This document shows positions 25,306 through 36,461 of a DNA stretch of 64,000 bases, piece after piece. Every line of letters starts with the position of its first letter. Within the stretch, counting starts at the first letter, position 1. The notes beneath the pieces are model-generated. The model had not been told where the DNA came from, made no database searches, and saw only the letters and a program-made list of their open reading frames with translations. Both the position numbers and the translations under genes were made by a program. This stretch comes from Stenogyne calaminthoides (taxonomy: Eukaryota > Streptophyta > Magnoliopsida > Lamiales > Lamiaceae). The DNA is taken from positions 25,032,804-25,096,803 of the forward strand of contig JBBCBC010000001.1 in the NCBI GenBank assembly GCA_037126765.1, given 5' to 3'.

Positions 25306-28300
25306 TCTATTTTTCGGGGAGGAAAACAAGGGCACCGAATCGACTAAAGATCACATGGCAATCGATGAGCGAGATGATGAAAAAAGCTCCGATATATGGT
25401 ATCTTGACAAAGGATGTTCAAGACATATGACAGATACAAGAAGATACTCAAATGACTATGTTGAACAAAGAGGCCCACAGATCACTTTTGGAGATAACTC
25501 CAAGGATGGATCAAGGATATGGAACTTTGGAAGTCGACTCGATTCATATCCATGGTGTTTCATATGTATACGGATTGAAGCATAACTTGCTTTCAATTAG
25601 CCAATTATGTGATAAGGGTTTCAATGTTGAGTTCTCGAAGAACTTATGTTTTGTGAAAGATGATACATCACGTAAAGTATTCTTGACCGGTACAAGAAAA
25701 GGAATGTGTATCTTCTTTGATTGGAGTTCAACTCCTAAAGATACATGTTTAGTTGCTAAAAGTTCCACAGATACCCGATTTGGTTATGGCATAAAAGAAT
25801 GAATCACCTAAATTTCAAAACCCCGAACAAGCTTGCAAGATTAGCTCTTGTGAGAGGGTTGCCTAATGAAGTGTTCATGAAGGAACATATTTGTGATGCG
25901 TGCGAAAAAGGAAAACAAATAAAAACATCATTTAAAAAGCAAAGTAGAAGTTTCTCTTGATGAGAATACTTGATTCTCGCATATGGATCTTTTGGTCCTA
26001 TAACACCATGGAAGCACTAATGGCGGAAATACACATTGGTAGTAGTTGATGACTACTCAAGATATACTTGGGTCATATTCTTACTCGAAGAAAAAGAGAC
26101 CCAATAAAAAGTCGCCAGAGTTCTTTGAAAAGGCTCAATATTGAGAAAAATCGAGTGTGGTCAAAATCGGATCGACAAAGGAACCGAGTTTATAAATCAT
26201 ATCATATCGATTATTGTGCGAGAAATGGAATTTCACATGAAACATTAGGCTGCAAGGACCCCTCAACAAAATGGTGTTCTTTGAAAGAAGGAACAAGACT
26301 CGAAAAGAAGTTCGCAAGGACAATGATTCTTTGAAGTCGACATTCCTAAAAGGTTTTGGGTCTGAGTCACAACACCGCATGCTACTCTCGGAAACAGATC
26401 CATCTTGACCAAGAGTCAAGGCAAAACACCCTATGAGCTTTGGAATGAAAGGAAGCCTCTTGTTTTTTTCTTTTCGTGTGTTTGGATGCAAGTGTTTCAT
26501 ACACAATAATGGTAAAGATCGATTGAAAACATTTGATAGTAAAGGCGATGAAGGAATATTCTTAGGATATTCTCAAGTCAAGAAAAAAGCTTTCGAGTTT
26601 ACAACCTGAGGACTCTTATTGTGGAGGAAACACCTCATGTTGTTTTTTGATGAATCTACTTGTGTTCGGAAGAAACAGAACATGATGCAAATGAACCGAC
26701 TAAGAGGATCACCAGATTAAGCCCTCGAAATGAAAAGATAAATCATCCAATCGAACACGAAAAGAAGAAGTCACCACTATCTATGATTGGAGCGACTCGG
26801 ACTCGATAAAAAGAAGTTCGGGATGGAAATCGAGATGGTGAGACTCGGGAAAGCCAACACTCCAAGGTGACCAATCTGAATGCACACTAGTTCGGACTCG
26901 GTATGTGATGCCAATGAAGATGTGGTCACAATTGAGGCAAAATTTCTCAATCTATCAACCAAAGGGGAACAAATGTCTCTAACAATGTTCTCAATAGAAT
27001 TTCCCCGAGGAAGAGGATTCCCTTTCTCCTTTTCTCATTGTTCCTCGAGTTTTCTTGATTTAATCGAACCTAACATTTCAAATGTTGAGGATATTACTGA
27101 AGGGGGAACATCAAGAAGGAACTGGTTAGATAGTCATCCTACAAGTCGATTGTGGGTGATCTAACCGAAAGGTGTTAAAACAAGAAGGTTCCATGGTGAG
27201 AGTGCACTATTCTCACCGCTTCCTATCGGAGAAAGAACATACCGAGATTGGTGAAGCTCTACAAGATTCTCATTTGGATTATTGCTATGCAAGATGAAAT
27301 TTGAATCAATTCTCAAGGAATGAAGTATGGGAGCCGGTAGATAGACCAGAAAGGCACAATGTCATTGGAACCAAGTGGGTTTTCAAGAATAAATGAAATG
27401 AAAACAACAACATTGTGAGAAACAAGGCAAGGCTAGTTGCACAAGGTTATTCCCAAGAAGAAGGCTTGGATTATGATGAAACCTTTGCACTGTTGCAAGA
27501 CTAGAAGCCATCGATTGTTTCTTGCATATCTTTGCCCACATGAAGTTCACAGATCTATCAAATGGATGTGAAAAGTGCATTTCTGAATCCGGTGTGCTTA
27601 AAGAAGAGGTTTATGTGGAACAACCTCCTGGTTTCAAAAAGAATGACCAAGTTCTGAGGCTCGGAAAAGCTTTGTATGGTCTCAAGCAAGCACCGGAGCA
27701 TGGTATGATACTCTTTCTCGGTTTCTTCTTGACCATGGTTTTGTCAAAGAGACCGTTGATAGAACTCTGCTCGGGATAGAGGATGGGGAAGATATCTTAC
27801 TAGTTCGGATATATGTTGATGACATCATTTTTGGATCTCCACACCATCACCGTGTGAAAAGTTTTCAACACCGATGAAAGGCAAGTTTGAGATGTCAATG
27901 ATGGGAGAGATGAATTTCTTTCTAGGTCTTCAAGTGAAACAATCAAAGGAATGAATATTCATCAACCGTGCAAAATACACCGTAGATCCGATTGCGAATA
28001 TGGTGTCTGAATTGCAATACAATTAGGATTCCTATGAATACTAACTACAAGATGGATCCCGATTACAAGGCAAATCGGTGAGTCATCTTGATTATAGAGG
28101 AATCATTGGATCATTGCTCTATCTCACGCCAAGTAGGCGGATATAACATTTCTTTGTTGGGATATGTGCAAGATACCAAGCTAATCCTAAGGCTAGTCAC
28201 ATGGAAGTTTGCCAAAAGATCTTTCAAGTATCTTAAGGGCACAAATGAATAGAGGATTATGGTATCCAACCGATGATAACCTTGAATTAACCGTTACTCG

Positions 28301-28850
28301 AGATCTTCGATTATGGAGGTTGCAGATTAACGAAAGTCCACTTCGGGAACTTGTCAATTTCTAGGAAGTAAGTGATATCTTGGTTTTTGAAGAAATGCAC
28401 CTCGAAGAGCAACAAGTACTTCTTCGAAGTTTGAATACATGGTCTGCGAAGTTCGCTGTGCTTTCGATTCTTTGGCTCGGACAACAATTAAGGGGATTAT
28501 AAAGTTGTAGCCAATGAAGTACCAATATTTTGTGACAAATAATAGTGCCATTGCTATTTCACAAAATCCGATTGCACACCGATGCAAGCATGTGGATATC
28601 GGACATCACTTCATCGAGAGATCATGTCGAAGAAGAAGGACATAAGGATGGAGAAAATTCATCTTGATAAGCAAAGAGAGCGATATCTTGACTAAACCTT
28701 TGGCGGAATCAAGATTTCGGGAACTTTCGGTTGAATTAGGGATGTTAGAACCAGTGTATAGAGTAAAATCAAAAATTGAAGATTTTCGGATGCATGAAGT
28801 TTTCTCGAATTCTTCCGAGAAGCTCGAGATAAAATGGAAATCTTGAATCG
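25306..28850 (+). pseudogene. Element E2 pol: protease, integrase, RT, RNase H
   Basis: Protease: WYLDKGCSRHMTD near 25398, where the active-site Asp-Ser-Gly appears as Asp-Lys-Gly. Next comes GLKHNLLSISQLCDKGFNVE (25575-25635). The integrase (25790-26650) is fragmentary, with an EKGKQIKTSF-like pre-integrase end. RT: NVIGTKWVFKNK near 27360, ARLVAQGYSQEEGLDYDETF (27430-27485), LYGLKQAP (27674-27697) and the catalytic box YVDDIIFGS near 27808. RNase H is weak, but DILTKPLAESRFRELSVELG (28684-28740) marks the end of pol. Dozens of frameshifts and stops are present, many at tcga or ctcg sites where related elements have ctga or ctcag, so part of the damage may be technical. Confidence 0.85.
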
Positions 28851-29388
28851 AGTCTCGGAAACTCAGTTCTTCAAGATCAAGATTTTAATTATCTTGAACC
28901 AATTCAAGATTTCGATATTATCTTGACATTTTATCAAGGTCGATTAGACTCAAGAAGACCGATAGAGGGAAATTAGTCGAAAAAGAATGACTTCATGCGA
29001 CTCATTTATTGCTTAAGTAAAATCCAAAGAATCATTCGCAATAAATACAAAACACCGAGGAATGTTTTTTTTAGGGATCGTTTTAAATTCGAAGAAGGTC
29101 AATAATCATTTAATGCTCGCTACATTAATGACCAATGAGGATGTTTTGGCGGCTTACTTTTTAGGAGATCGTTTGTTTCAGATATTCGATTAATCGGAGA
29201 TTAATCTCAACCGTTGTTTTTCACCTAACCAACGCGATTCCCCACGATCTCGAAGCTATATAAACCCCAATAAGCCATTCAAGCCAAAATTTTATCAAAC
29301 CCTTAGTTCCCAAATCCTCTGCAAATAAATTCCCTTTGCCCAGAAATTCCCAAACCCTAAAGTTTTTTTCCTTCAATCAATCTCTAAA
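28851..29388 (+). promoter_or_regulatory. Spacer with promoter-like signals before the E2 accessory gene
   Basis: No coding sequence is seen. A TATA box tatataaa stands at 29257-29264, a telo-box aaaccctaa at 29352-29360 (common in plant 5' leaders), a CT/A-rich leader follows, and the start codon at 29389 has a good plant context (taaaATGGCT). TATA to ATG is about 130 bp, a normal plant gene layout. It may drive the accessory gene separately from the LTR, which is inference. Confidence 0.55.
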
Positions 29389-32300
29389 ATGGCTCCAACC
29401 TTGTTCGAGAAATTAGCTGAAACCAGCAAGTCGTGGTACGAGTTCGTTGTCTCACTTGAAAGCACAACCAACTCAAAGCCAGAAGAGGAGGCTCTGCATA
29501 TGATTCGACTGGCTAAACTCACTCAACTAGTCGCAGTTTCCCGACGCACCGAGAGTTTGCGAAAGAGGTAATTGAATTCATCTATAACTTGAAGATAGAT
29601 GAAGAGGGTTGTATGCATTCTAAGTTAACTGTATCACATTTAGAGCAGTCGTCCAAATACATCGAGTTTGAGAGGGATCTGTATATAGTTCCGAAAAATC
29701 TGAATGATGTTTTTGAGCTCTGTGATAGAGGAGAGGATCCTACGATGTATATGTCGGGTAGAGAGCAGGAGTACTTAGATAGGATTGCTGAGAATCCTGT
29801 TAAGTTTGAGGCGACATTGCATAAGAAGCACTTAAAGCCACAATATCGTGTGTTGATAGATATTGTGAGCAAGAGCATCATGAGTCTTGCGGGGAGTTTT
29901 GAGCAGATCAGTACCCCGAAGCTCAAATTGATGGCGGCGATAGAGGCCTCACCCACCACTGACTTCAACTGGCTGAAATTCTTGATTCAGACGGTGAGTG
30001 AGCAGACCAAAGTTTTGAAGAAGGTTGACGGGGCGATCTCAATAAAAGGCAAGATCCACCATGCCACCAAAATTGCTTATATTTTGGAGATGTGCAGAGA
30101 GGAGGAGGATATCTTCGCCAATTCGACCTCATTCCCTAAGTCCAAAATTCTCTTTAAACCCATTCTTTGCAAAAGCGCCATCGGGGAAGAGAGAAAAGAA
30201 GGTAGAATCACCAGTTGCGGCTGAAAAAGAGGCTCAACAAACCAGGGGGAAGGTTTTGTTGGAGGCAAAGATGGAGCAAGGTGCAAAAATAATGAAGCAG
30301 AAGAAACTTGCCCCAAAGCGCAGAAGATTGGTGGTTCTCACTGATGAAGATGGTAGTGATTCTGAGGAGATTCAACCTGAGGGCCAAACCGCCCAGAGTT
30401 CGCCATTGCAAGTTTTGGCTCAGGTTATCTCAAAGGCACAAGAACAGACTGAGGAGCAGGTCTTCTCTGAGGTGCTTGAGACATCTCTAAGTTCAGATAA
30501 AATTTCTCAGGAAATTTTCAAAGGAACTCAGGCCTCAGAGATTCCTACTGAAAAAGTGCCGGCCAGACAAAGAAGAGCCAACTCATAACCAATCTGAGGA
30601 AGTGTCACCAGACCCGTAACCCACTCGGATCTGCAAACTGAGGACCTGACTACACAACCTTCAGAGGCTGCCGAGACTCAGGAGCAGAATATTCTTGATG
30701 AGCTCCTGAGTGATCTACTTCTTGATTCCTCGTGAGGTTTCAATCGAACCAGAGAGCCCGAGATGGAAGAAGGGCGAGGCTGAAGAAGGCGAGTGGAGGA
30801 GCAAGGGGGAACGGTTCATTCTTGACCGCTACCCTGAGCTCAGCTCATACCCTGATCTGCAAGATGTTTTCTTCAGATTAAGGACAACTGTGTTCATCCT
30901 CAATCAGACTCTTCCCGAGATGCTTGATATTGCCGCTTTCAAAGGAAAAGACCGGTGGAATGAGGAGACAACCTTTTCGACCGACTTCTCGGGGTTCGGG
31001 AAGACAAAGCCTGGATGAAAAACTCCGATTTTGATGAGCCGGTTCAGAGGAAGTTAATTTGAAAGAAAAGCTACCGAAGTTGATGCCCCAAGCAAATGGA
31101 GACAAATCTCAAGATGGAGATGGGGACCAACAGGAGATGTTGAGAATCGGGCCTCGGATGGAAAAGGAGACTTCATTTGTCGATCAACTGAAGTTGGTCA
31201 ACCTCGGATCGGTTAGCACTCTTGGTACCTTTTGGCACTATTAACAATTATGCCAAAGTTAACGAAAAGTACTATCTTTAATTCTCAATTGTGTCGATAA
31301 TAAAATGGATCGAGGCTCGATTTGGAGATCTCGAGCTCGAATGAAGTCAAGCTCAGATGATCAAACAAAGACAGAAGGTGCGAATGGTTCCTGAGATCGA
31401 TCTCACTCCCTTGATGGAGAAACTTGAGAAGGTTGAGCCAATGATGATCAAGATTGCTCAGATGGAAGAAACATTGGCCAATCAAGCTCAACAGATGGAA
31501 AGTCTTAGTCACTCTTCAGAGCTAGTGCTAATCCAAAACACTCTGACCTCACAGATGACCTCTATGGAAGATAAGTTTGAATGAAAAGTTTGGAGGAGTC
31601 AAGGTCGAGCTCGATCTTTGAAATGAATCAGAAGCACCAGGAGTCAACTGCATTTCTAGAGGTAAAGTTGGCATAGAGGAATGAAGTGATGATAAAATCT
31701 GCTGTTGAGGAAATGAGCTCAATGCTCATGACCAAGATGACAGAGATGTTCAAAGAAGCACTCTCTGGCCAGTTTGCCCACTTATCTGAAGAATTTTCTT
31801 CGTGGCCAAGAACCATCTAAGGAGGCCGAAGACTAACAAGATCGAGATAGCGGAGAAGTTCATTGTGTGAGCAAAGAACAATATCACATGGACACAAAGA
31901 TTCTCCGGACTTCTTCCAAATTACGGTGCCAAGAAGGGGGAAAAAGAAGCTGAAGACCTCAGAAAGTTCATGGCACGTACTTTGGAGAAGAAGGCACAGA
32001 AAGATGCTGAAATGTACAATCTAGCCAAAGCCTTAAGAGAAGTCGAAGCTACTGAGAAGTTGAAGTTCGCTCAGCTAGAAAAGCTTATCTACACTCGAGT
32101 TTCTGAGCAAACCATGCTTGATGTTGCAAGAGAGAAACTGAGTGCTAGAGCAATGGTTGAAACAAGCCAGTCACCGCTGAATTGCCTATGAAAGAGGAAA
32201 GCCTTGGGCGTTGTTCAACCAGAAGCAAACGTCTGGCTTTCTAAGCCAATCCAGAGAAAGTCGATTACGGATGATGAAGAAACGGAAGAATCAGAGTCTC

Positions 32301-32971
32301 AACCTCAGAAGAAAGTCTTCAACATGAGAGATGCTCTGAAGACACTCCAAATAGAACAAGCTAAGAAAGTCTTTTGCCGGTCTCGGGAGCGTCTGTGGAT
32401 CGAAAAGAAGATAGATAGAAGAGAGCGTAAGCGAAGGAGTGAATTCAGGAAGTTTGCGAGCAAGAGGAAGGGACCACAAAAGCACTAAAAGTGGCCCCAC
32501 GTTGATAAATGGATGCCTATCAAACTCAACGATATGTGGGAAGAAGTCAAGAGAACCTTTTGGTTCAATTATGATGTTCTCAGGGAATGGAGAGGGGAAA
32601 ACTCAGATCAGAATGAAGCATTCATTGAATATCTCATAACCTTCTATCCAAAGTATCTACAGGGCTAGATTAACCTTGCAGATGAATGAGAGGTACATAT
32701 AGTAGCCCCTGGTCCATATTCATATCCTCCTCCAAGACTTGGTAATGGCTTGGTGAATGAGAAGGCTATTACTCAAGAGATTGCTCAGTTGGGTCTAACA
32801 GGAAACAGTCCGGATATCATTAAGGAGATAAATGAGCTGAAGAAGAGATTTTTCGGAATGTTCGACCTGGAGGTGCCTGCTGATGAAGTTGAGAATGAAG
32901 CAAATCAAGAGCGTAAGACCAAGAGCCAAATCAAGATCAAGATCAAGACTCGAAGATTCTGTAATCTTTAA
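29389..32971 (+). pseudogene. Element E2 accessory coding region after pol, function unknown
   Basis: About 3.6 kb of mostly open sequence, broken into frames. It begins MAPTLFEKLAETSKSWYEFV (29389), shifts near 29550 to a 200-residue stretch (EVIEFIYNL, LYIVPKNLNDVFELCDRGED, to about 30120), then a basic patch KKLAPKRRRL that could be a nuclear signal, an acidic DEDGSDSEEIQ stretch and Gln/Glu-rich sequence to 30588. ERFILDRYPELSSYPDLQDV follows at about 30800-30860, then coiled-coil heptads (31390-31584 and 31685-31800) and a C-terminal part ending 32971. I see no signal peptide or membrane segment, so an envelope is not supported, although Sireviruses carry env-like genes here. The LYI...NLNDVFEL part weakly recalls the plant-transposon-associated domain PF20167. 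It may also be a captured host gene. Confidence 0.55.
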
Positions 32972-33374
32972 TTTTTTGTCTTTTTGATTTTGTTGATAAA
33001 CTCATTGTAATCTGTAATGGTATACTCATCATCAATGAAGATTTATCATTATGCTCAAAAGAGAATATCTCATTATCTTATTTACATGTCTTTTATTTTG
33101 ATATGCCTGAATGAATGTCTCTGAACTGATTGTATGTTTATATGGGAGAAATTGTTTAAGTATTTGGTAATGAACTATTTAAAGAGATTCATTATTGAAG
33201 AAATTGTTAAAAGATTTAAATTGATTGGGAGACTCTCTGAAATTGTTGGGAGTTTTTCTGATTTAGGAAATTGTTGGGAGACAACCAATCTTGTAATAGG
33301 ATAAACTGAAACCTGAGTATAGGTTATATGTTTTGTAACAAGATAGGTTTTGGCATCATCAAAAAGGGGGAAAT
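32972..33374 (+). other. E2 3' non-coding region and polypurine tract
   Basis: AT-rich, with repeated gaaattgttgggag phrases (33230-33290) resembling the LTR start, and ending in the polypurine tract aaaaagggggaaat at 33360-33374. Confidence 0.85.
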
Positions 33375-35342
33375 TGTTGGGAGATGAATTTAATAAAGAT
33401 ATATGATTTTGATTAGATCCCAAAACCCCTGAGTATGACATGTTCAGAATGATCTTGATAGTTGAGTCAGGATTCAGTTTTAGAATATTCAGGATGTTAT
33501 CTGCAGAATGTATAGTCAGCAGATATAGTTCAGAATAAGTTCTGAAGACTCAGTGTGAAACTGAGATACTGAAGACTCAGTAGGATACTGAGGAACTGAA
33601 GACTCATCACGAAGATTCAGTGTATCAGTCAGTAGACTTAGAAGGCTCTGAAGAAATTCAGAAGACCCTGAAGACTCAGAAGACTCTGAAGACGCAAGAC
33701 TGAAGACTGAAGATTGAAGACCAAGAATATTGAAGACACATTAATTACTGAAGACTCAATAAGGTACTGAATGCTCAGTATGAACCTGAATGTTCCGAGG
33801 CACTAAATATATCTATCTGAAGGATGCAATACTGAGAAAAATGCGATTCCTTAGAAAGTTAGATATTGCCAAGACATTCAAACATAGACAAAAGGAACTA
33901 AGTCAGAAGTGTTGTTAAGGTTATATTAAACTCAGAGTTTGTAACCAAAAGACCGTTGAAGGTGTCTACCTTTAACTGGAGACAAAAGTCAAAAAGAGGA
34001 AGACGACACTGTACCATACTGACACTGACAGTGATAGGTAGCTGAAAAAGATGTAAGATGTACAAAAGTTCCAGACTGCAAAAAGTGAAGATCGGCTACA
34101 TGAAAGGCTATTGCCTAAAACGTGTTAGGGAGGTTCAAACCCTAAATATAGCCGTTTCTCACACACCATAAGAGGGAACTCACGAAGCTGTCTCTCCAAC
34201 GGATAGTTTTCAAGAGTGACCTTGGTGTATGCCTATAAATACTGGTGACCCTCTACATTGTAAGGTTACGAAAAATTTATACGCAACTCAAGAGCTCAAA
34301 CTTATTCTTGCAAAAGTTAAAGCACTCGAAAAACTTAGAATTTCCCAAGTGCTTCTACATTGAAGAGAGCTCACTTTACTAAGCCTAGCTTGATAAGAAT
34401 TATCCAAAGCTTAGTCGAGATATCCTAACCTTTTGCATTGTGCTTTATTGTAAAGGATATCTCATCCTAGTTGGAAACCAACCGAGAAACCCCAAACCCT
34501 TGAGAAGGTAGTTGGAGTGTGTTTGTTGGTGAGAAGAGTTATAAAGAGTTAGTAAACTACGCGGAGTAGTCAGAAAACTCTAGAGGAGAAGTTAGTAAGC
34601 TACAGGGGTAGTCTGAAAGCTTGTTTGTGTTTGAGTAAGTAAACTACGGAGGTAGTCAGAAAGCTCAAGGTCAGGTTGAGTAAGTAAACTAAGTGGAGTA
34701 GTCAGAAGACTCAGGGCCGAGTTGAGTAAGTAAACTACGCGGGGTAGTCAGAAAGCTCAGAAGTTGATAGTGAATTTCTCTGAGGATCAGAGAGAGTGGA
34801 TGTAGGAGCTTGAGTCTCTGAACCACTATAATTGCTGTGTTCTTTATTGCTTTCCTTATCTGTGCTAAACTGTTGCATTGACTTGATTTTGAAAGCATAC
34901 TTTTCACTAATATTCAGTTGGAATCAATCCACTGAAGTTGCATAAGTGAATCACAGCTTAATCACTATTTCATAAAGGGAAGGTTTTCAACAAAGCTTAA
35001 AACGAGTATAAACTAAGGGCAACCATTCCACACGACTGAGTAGCTAGAATAGATAGTTACCAAACTGAACTCTCATTTGAGGATTCAGTAAGTTAGTTAT
35101 CTGATCCAAGCATCTCAGGATCTTTGACACTCAGGACTCAGTTGGGATTATCTGAGGTATCTGAAAGCAGCTCAGGATCACTGTCTCAGTAGACTTTGAC
35201 TCAGAGCGATCTGTGCTTCTCAGAACCTAATCTTCAGGATTTTTTGACCCAAGCTGACCTCAGTAAGAAAAAGTTTTAAGAACACTGAACACGTGTATTC
35301 CCCCCCATACACGTGTAAAACTCGTTTGCACCGGGACCAACA
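33375..35342 (+). repeat. 3' LTR of element E2
   Basis: tgttgggagatg ... ccgggaccaaca, followed by the target copy tgatc. TATA box at 34234-34241. Five minisatellite copies of about 45-50 bp lie at 34545-34760. Unlike the 5' copy it retains ctgaag and ctcag forms throughout. Confidence 0.95.
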
Positions 35343-35347
35343 TGATC

Positions 35348-36461
35348 CATTGAACCCATTTCGACTTCCATTGCAGTTCGCCAAGAATCTACATCATTGT
35401 CTTGGATCACCTCGTCATAAATCCAGGGGTGGGGATCAAGTCCGAGGACTCTCTTATCCCCATTAATCGCTCAGGTTGTTTGACAACCCTCCCACTGTGA
35501 CGCGGTTCCGATTGTGTAAGCATTTCACTTGGTATATCGACTAGTACTGTTGGTGCTGGGGTTTTCTCTCTTAACTCATCTAAGGTAATCTCACTTCTAG
35601 TCTTTCTATCGTACATATAATATTCTTCCAAAAATCTAAAGTGCATACTGATTATGACCTTTTGATCTTCGGGACATAGAACATGCATCCCTTTGTTCCC
35701 TCGGGGTATCCTATAGCCTTAATTCCAAACGTGCATCCAACTTACCGGCTTCCTTGTCCAACACGTATGCCGGACACCCCCAGATTCTCATGGATATGTT
35801 TGTTTCGGGATTTAGGTGTGCGGGGGAAGTCATGACTTCGAAATCCTATGGATTTAAAAATCCTGATGAATAGTAAATGTATGTGTTTTTGTTTTGAGAT
35901 TTTGGTAGGGTAAGATTTTTGCTTTATGTCAAATCAATATGAAATAGTGGTTAATGTGGTATTATTATATTGTATTGGGTGAGAGAAAAGTAGGAGAGAG
36001 AATAAGTGGGTGGAAGAAAAATGGTGATATGATTGTATTGAATTTTGTGAAAATAGGTGTATAGGTATATTTTATAGGAGGGGATTTAAAAGCTGGATGT
36101 GGAAATCCCCAACTAGTATGTGACTTGGATTGCAAAGTCCTAAGTCCATTCGGGTGAGTCCCGAAACAAACATACCCATGTGTCTTAAACTGAGCTTGCG
36201 CCCGGTCCACAATTCTCTAGGGGTTTTGGGAACTGATTTGGATGGCACTAAGTTTAGAATATAAGCCTCTGTTTCCAAGGCGTGACCCCAGAATGATTTT
36301 AGTAAATCCGCATAACTTATCATTGATCTGACCATTTCTAAAAGTGTTTTATTTCTTCGTTCTTCAACCTCATTTTATTGAGGGGTTCCAGGTGCAGTCA
36401 AGTGGGATGCAATTCCTTCGTCTGACAAATAGTTCAAAAATTCATCGATGAGGTATTTGCC
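35348..36461 (-). pseudogene. Element D: RT start, linker and integrase C-terminus
   Basis: Minus strand, after E2. It carries the RT N-terminal edge, the linker SEITLDELREKT (35407-35688) and integrase (36072-36335: SMISYADLLKSFWGHALETE, LNLVPSKSVPKTPRELWTGR). The upstream integrase reaches the catalytic Glu region near 36340-36370, where frames are broken. Split by a small inverted-repeat element at 35793-36176 and ended by element F's LTR at 36462. Confidence 0.85.
35793..36176. mobile_element. MITE-like inverted-repeat element in D's integrase
   Basis: 384 bp with near-perfect terminal inverted repeats: left ggatatgtttgtttcggga, right (reverse complement) ggtatgtttgtttcggga, flanked by catg at 35789-35792 and 36177-36180. 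Removing it restores the integrase-coding order seen in sister elements (ctcatg then tgtctt). No open frame of note. The TGTTTG end resembles PIF/Harbinger termini, but the flank is not the TWA typical of them, so the superfamily is open. Confidence 0.82.

Larger units (their letters stand above)
20847..35342 (+). mobile_element. Element E2: complete 14.5-kb Sirevirus-like copia element
   Basis: LTRs 20847-22817 and 33375-35342, target duplication tgatc at 20842-20846 and 35343-35347, primer site at 22820 and polypurine tract at 33360-33374 (aaaaagggggaaat). Order: gag with one zinc knuckle, protease, integrase, RT, RNase H, then a promoter-like spacer and a long accessory coding region before the 3' LTR. 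YVDDIIFGS in RT, the long gag tail and a coding region after pol are Sirevirus (SIRE1/Maximus) traits. At 14.5 kb it is larger than the ~9-10 kb usual for that group. Many frames are broken, much of it by changes that convert CAG/CTG-like sites to CG forms. Confidence 0.93.

Noticed and set aside
29389..32971. E2 accessory region as a retroviral envelope
   Set aside because: Position fits env-like genes of Sireviruses, but no signal peptide, transmembrane segment or fusion-like stretch is visible.
34545..34760. Regularly spaced repeats resembling a CRISPR array
   Set aside because: Units are diverged and contiguous, inside a plant LTR; no cas genes and wrong kind of genome.
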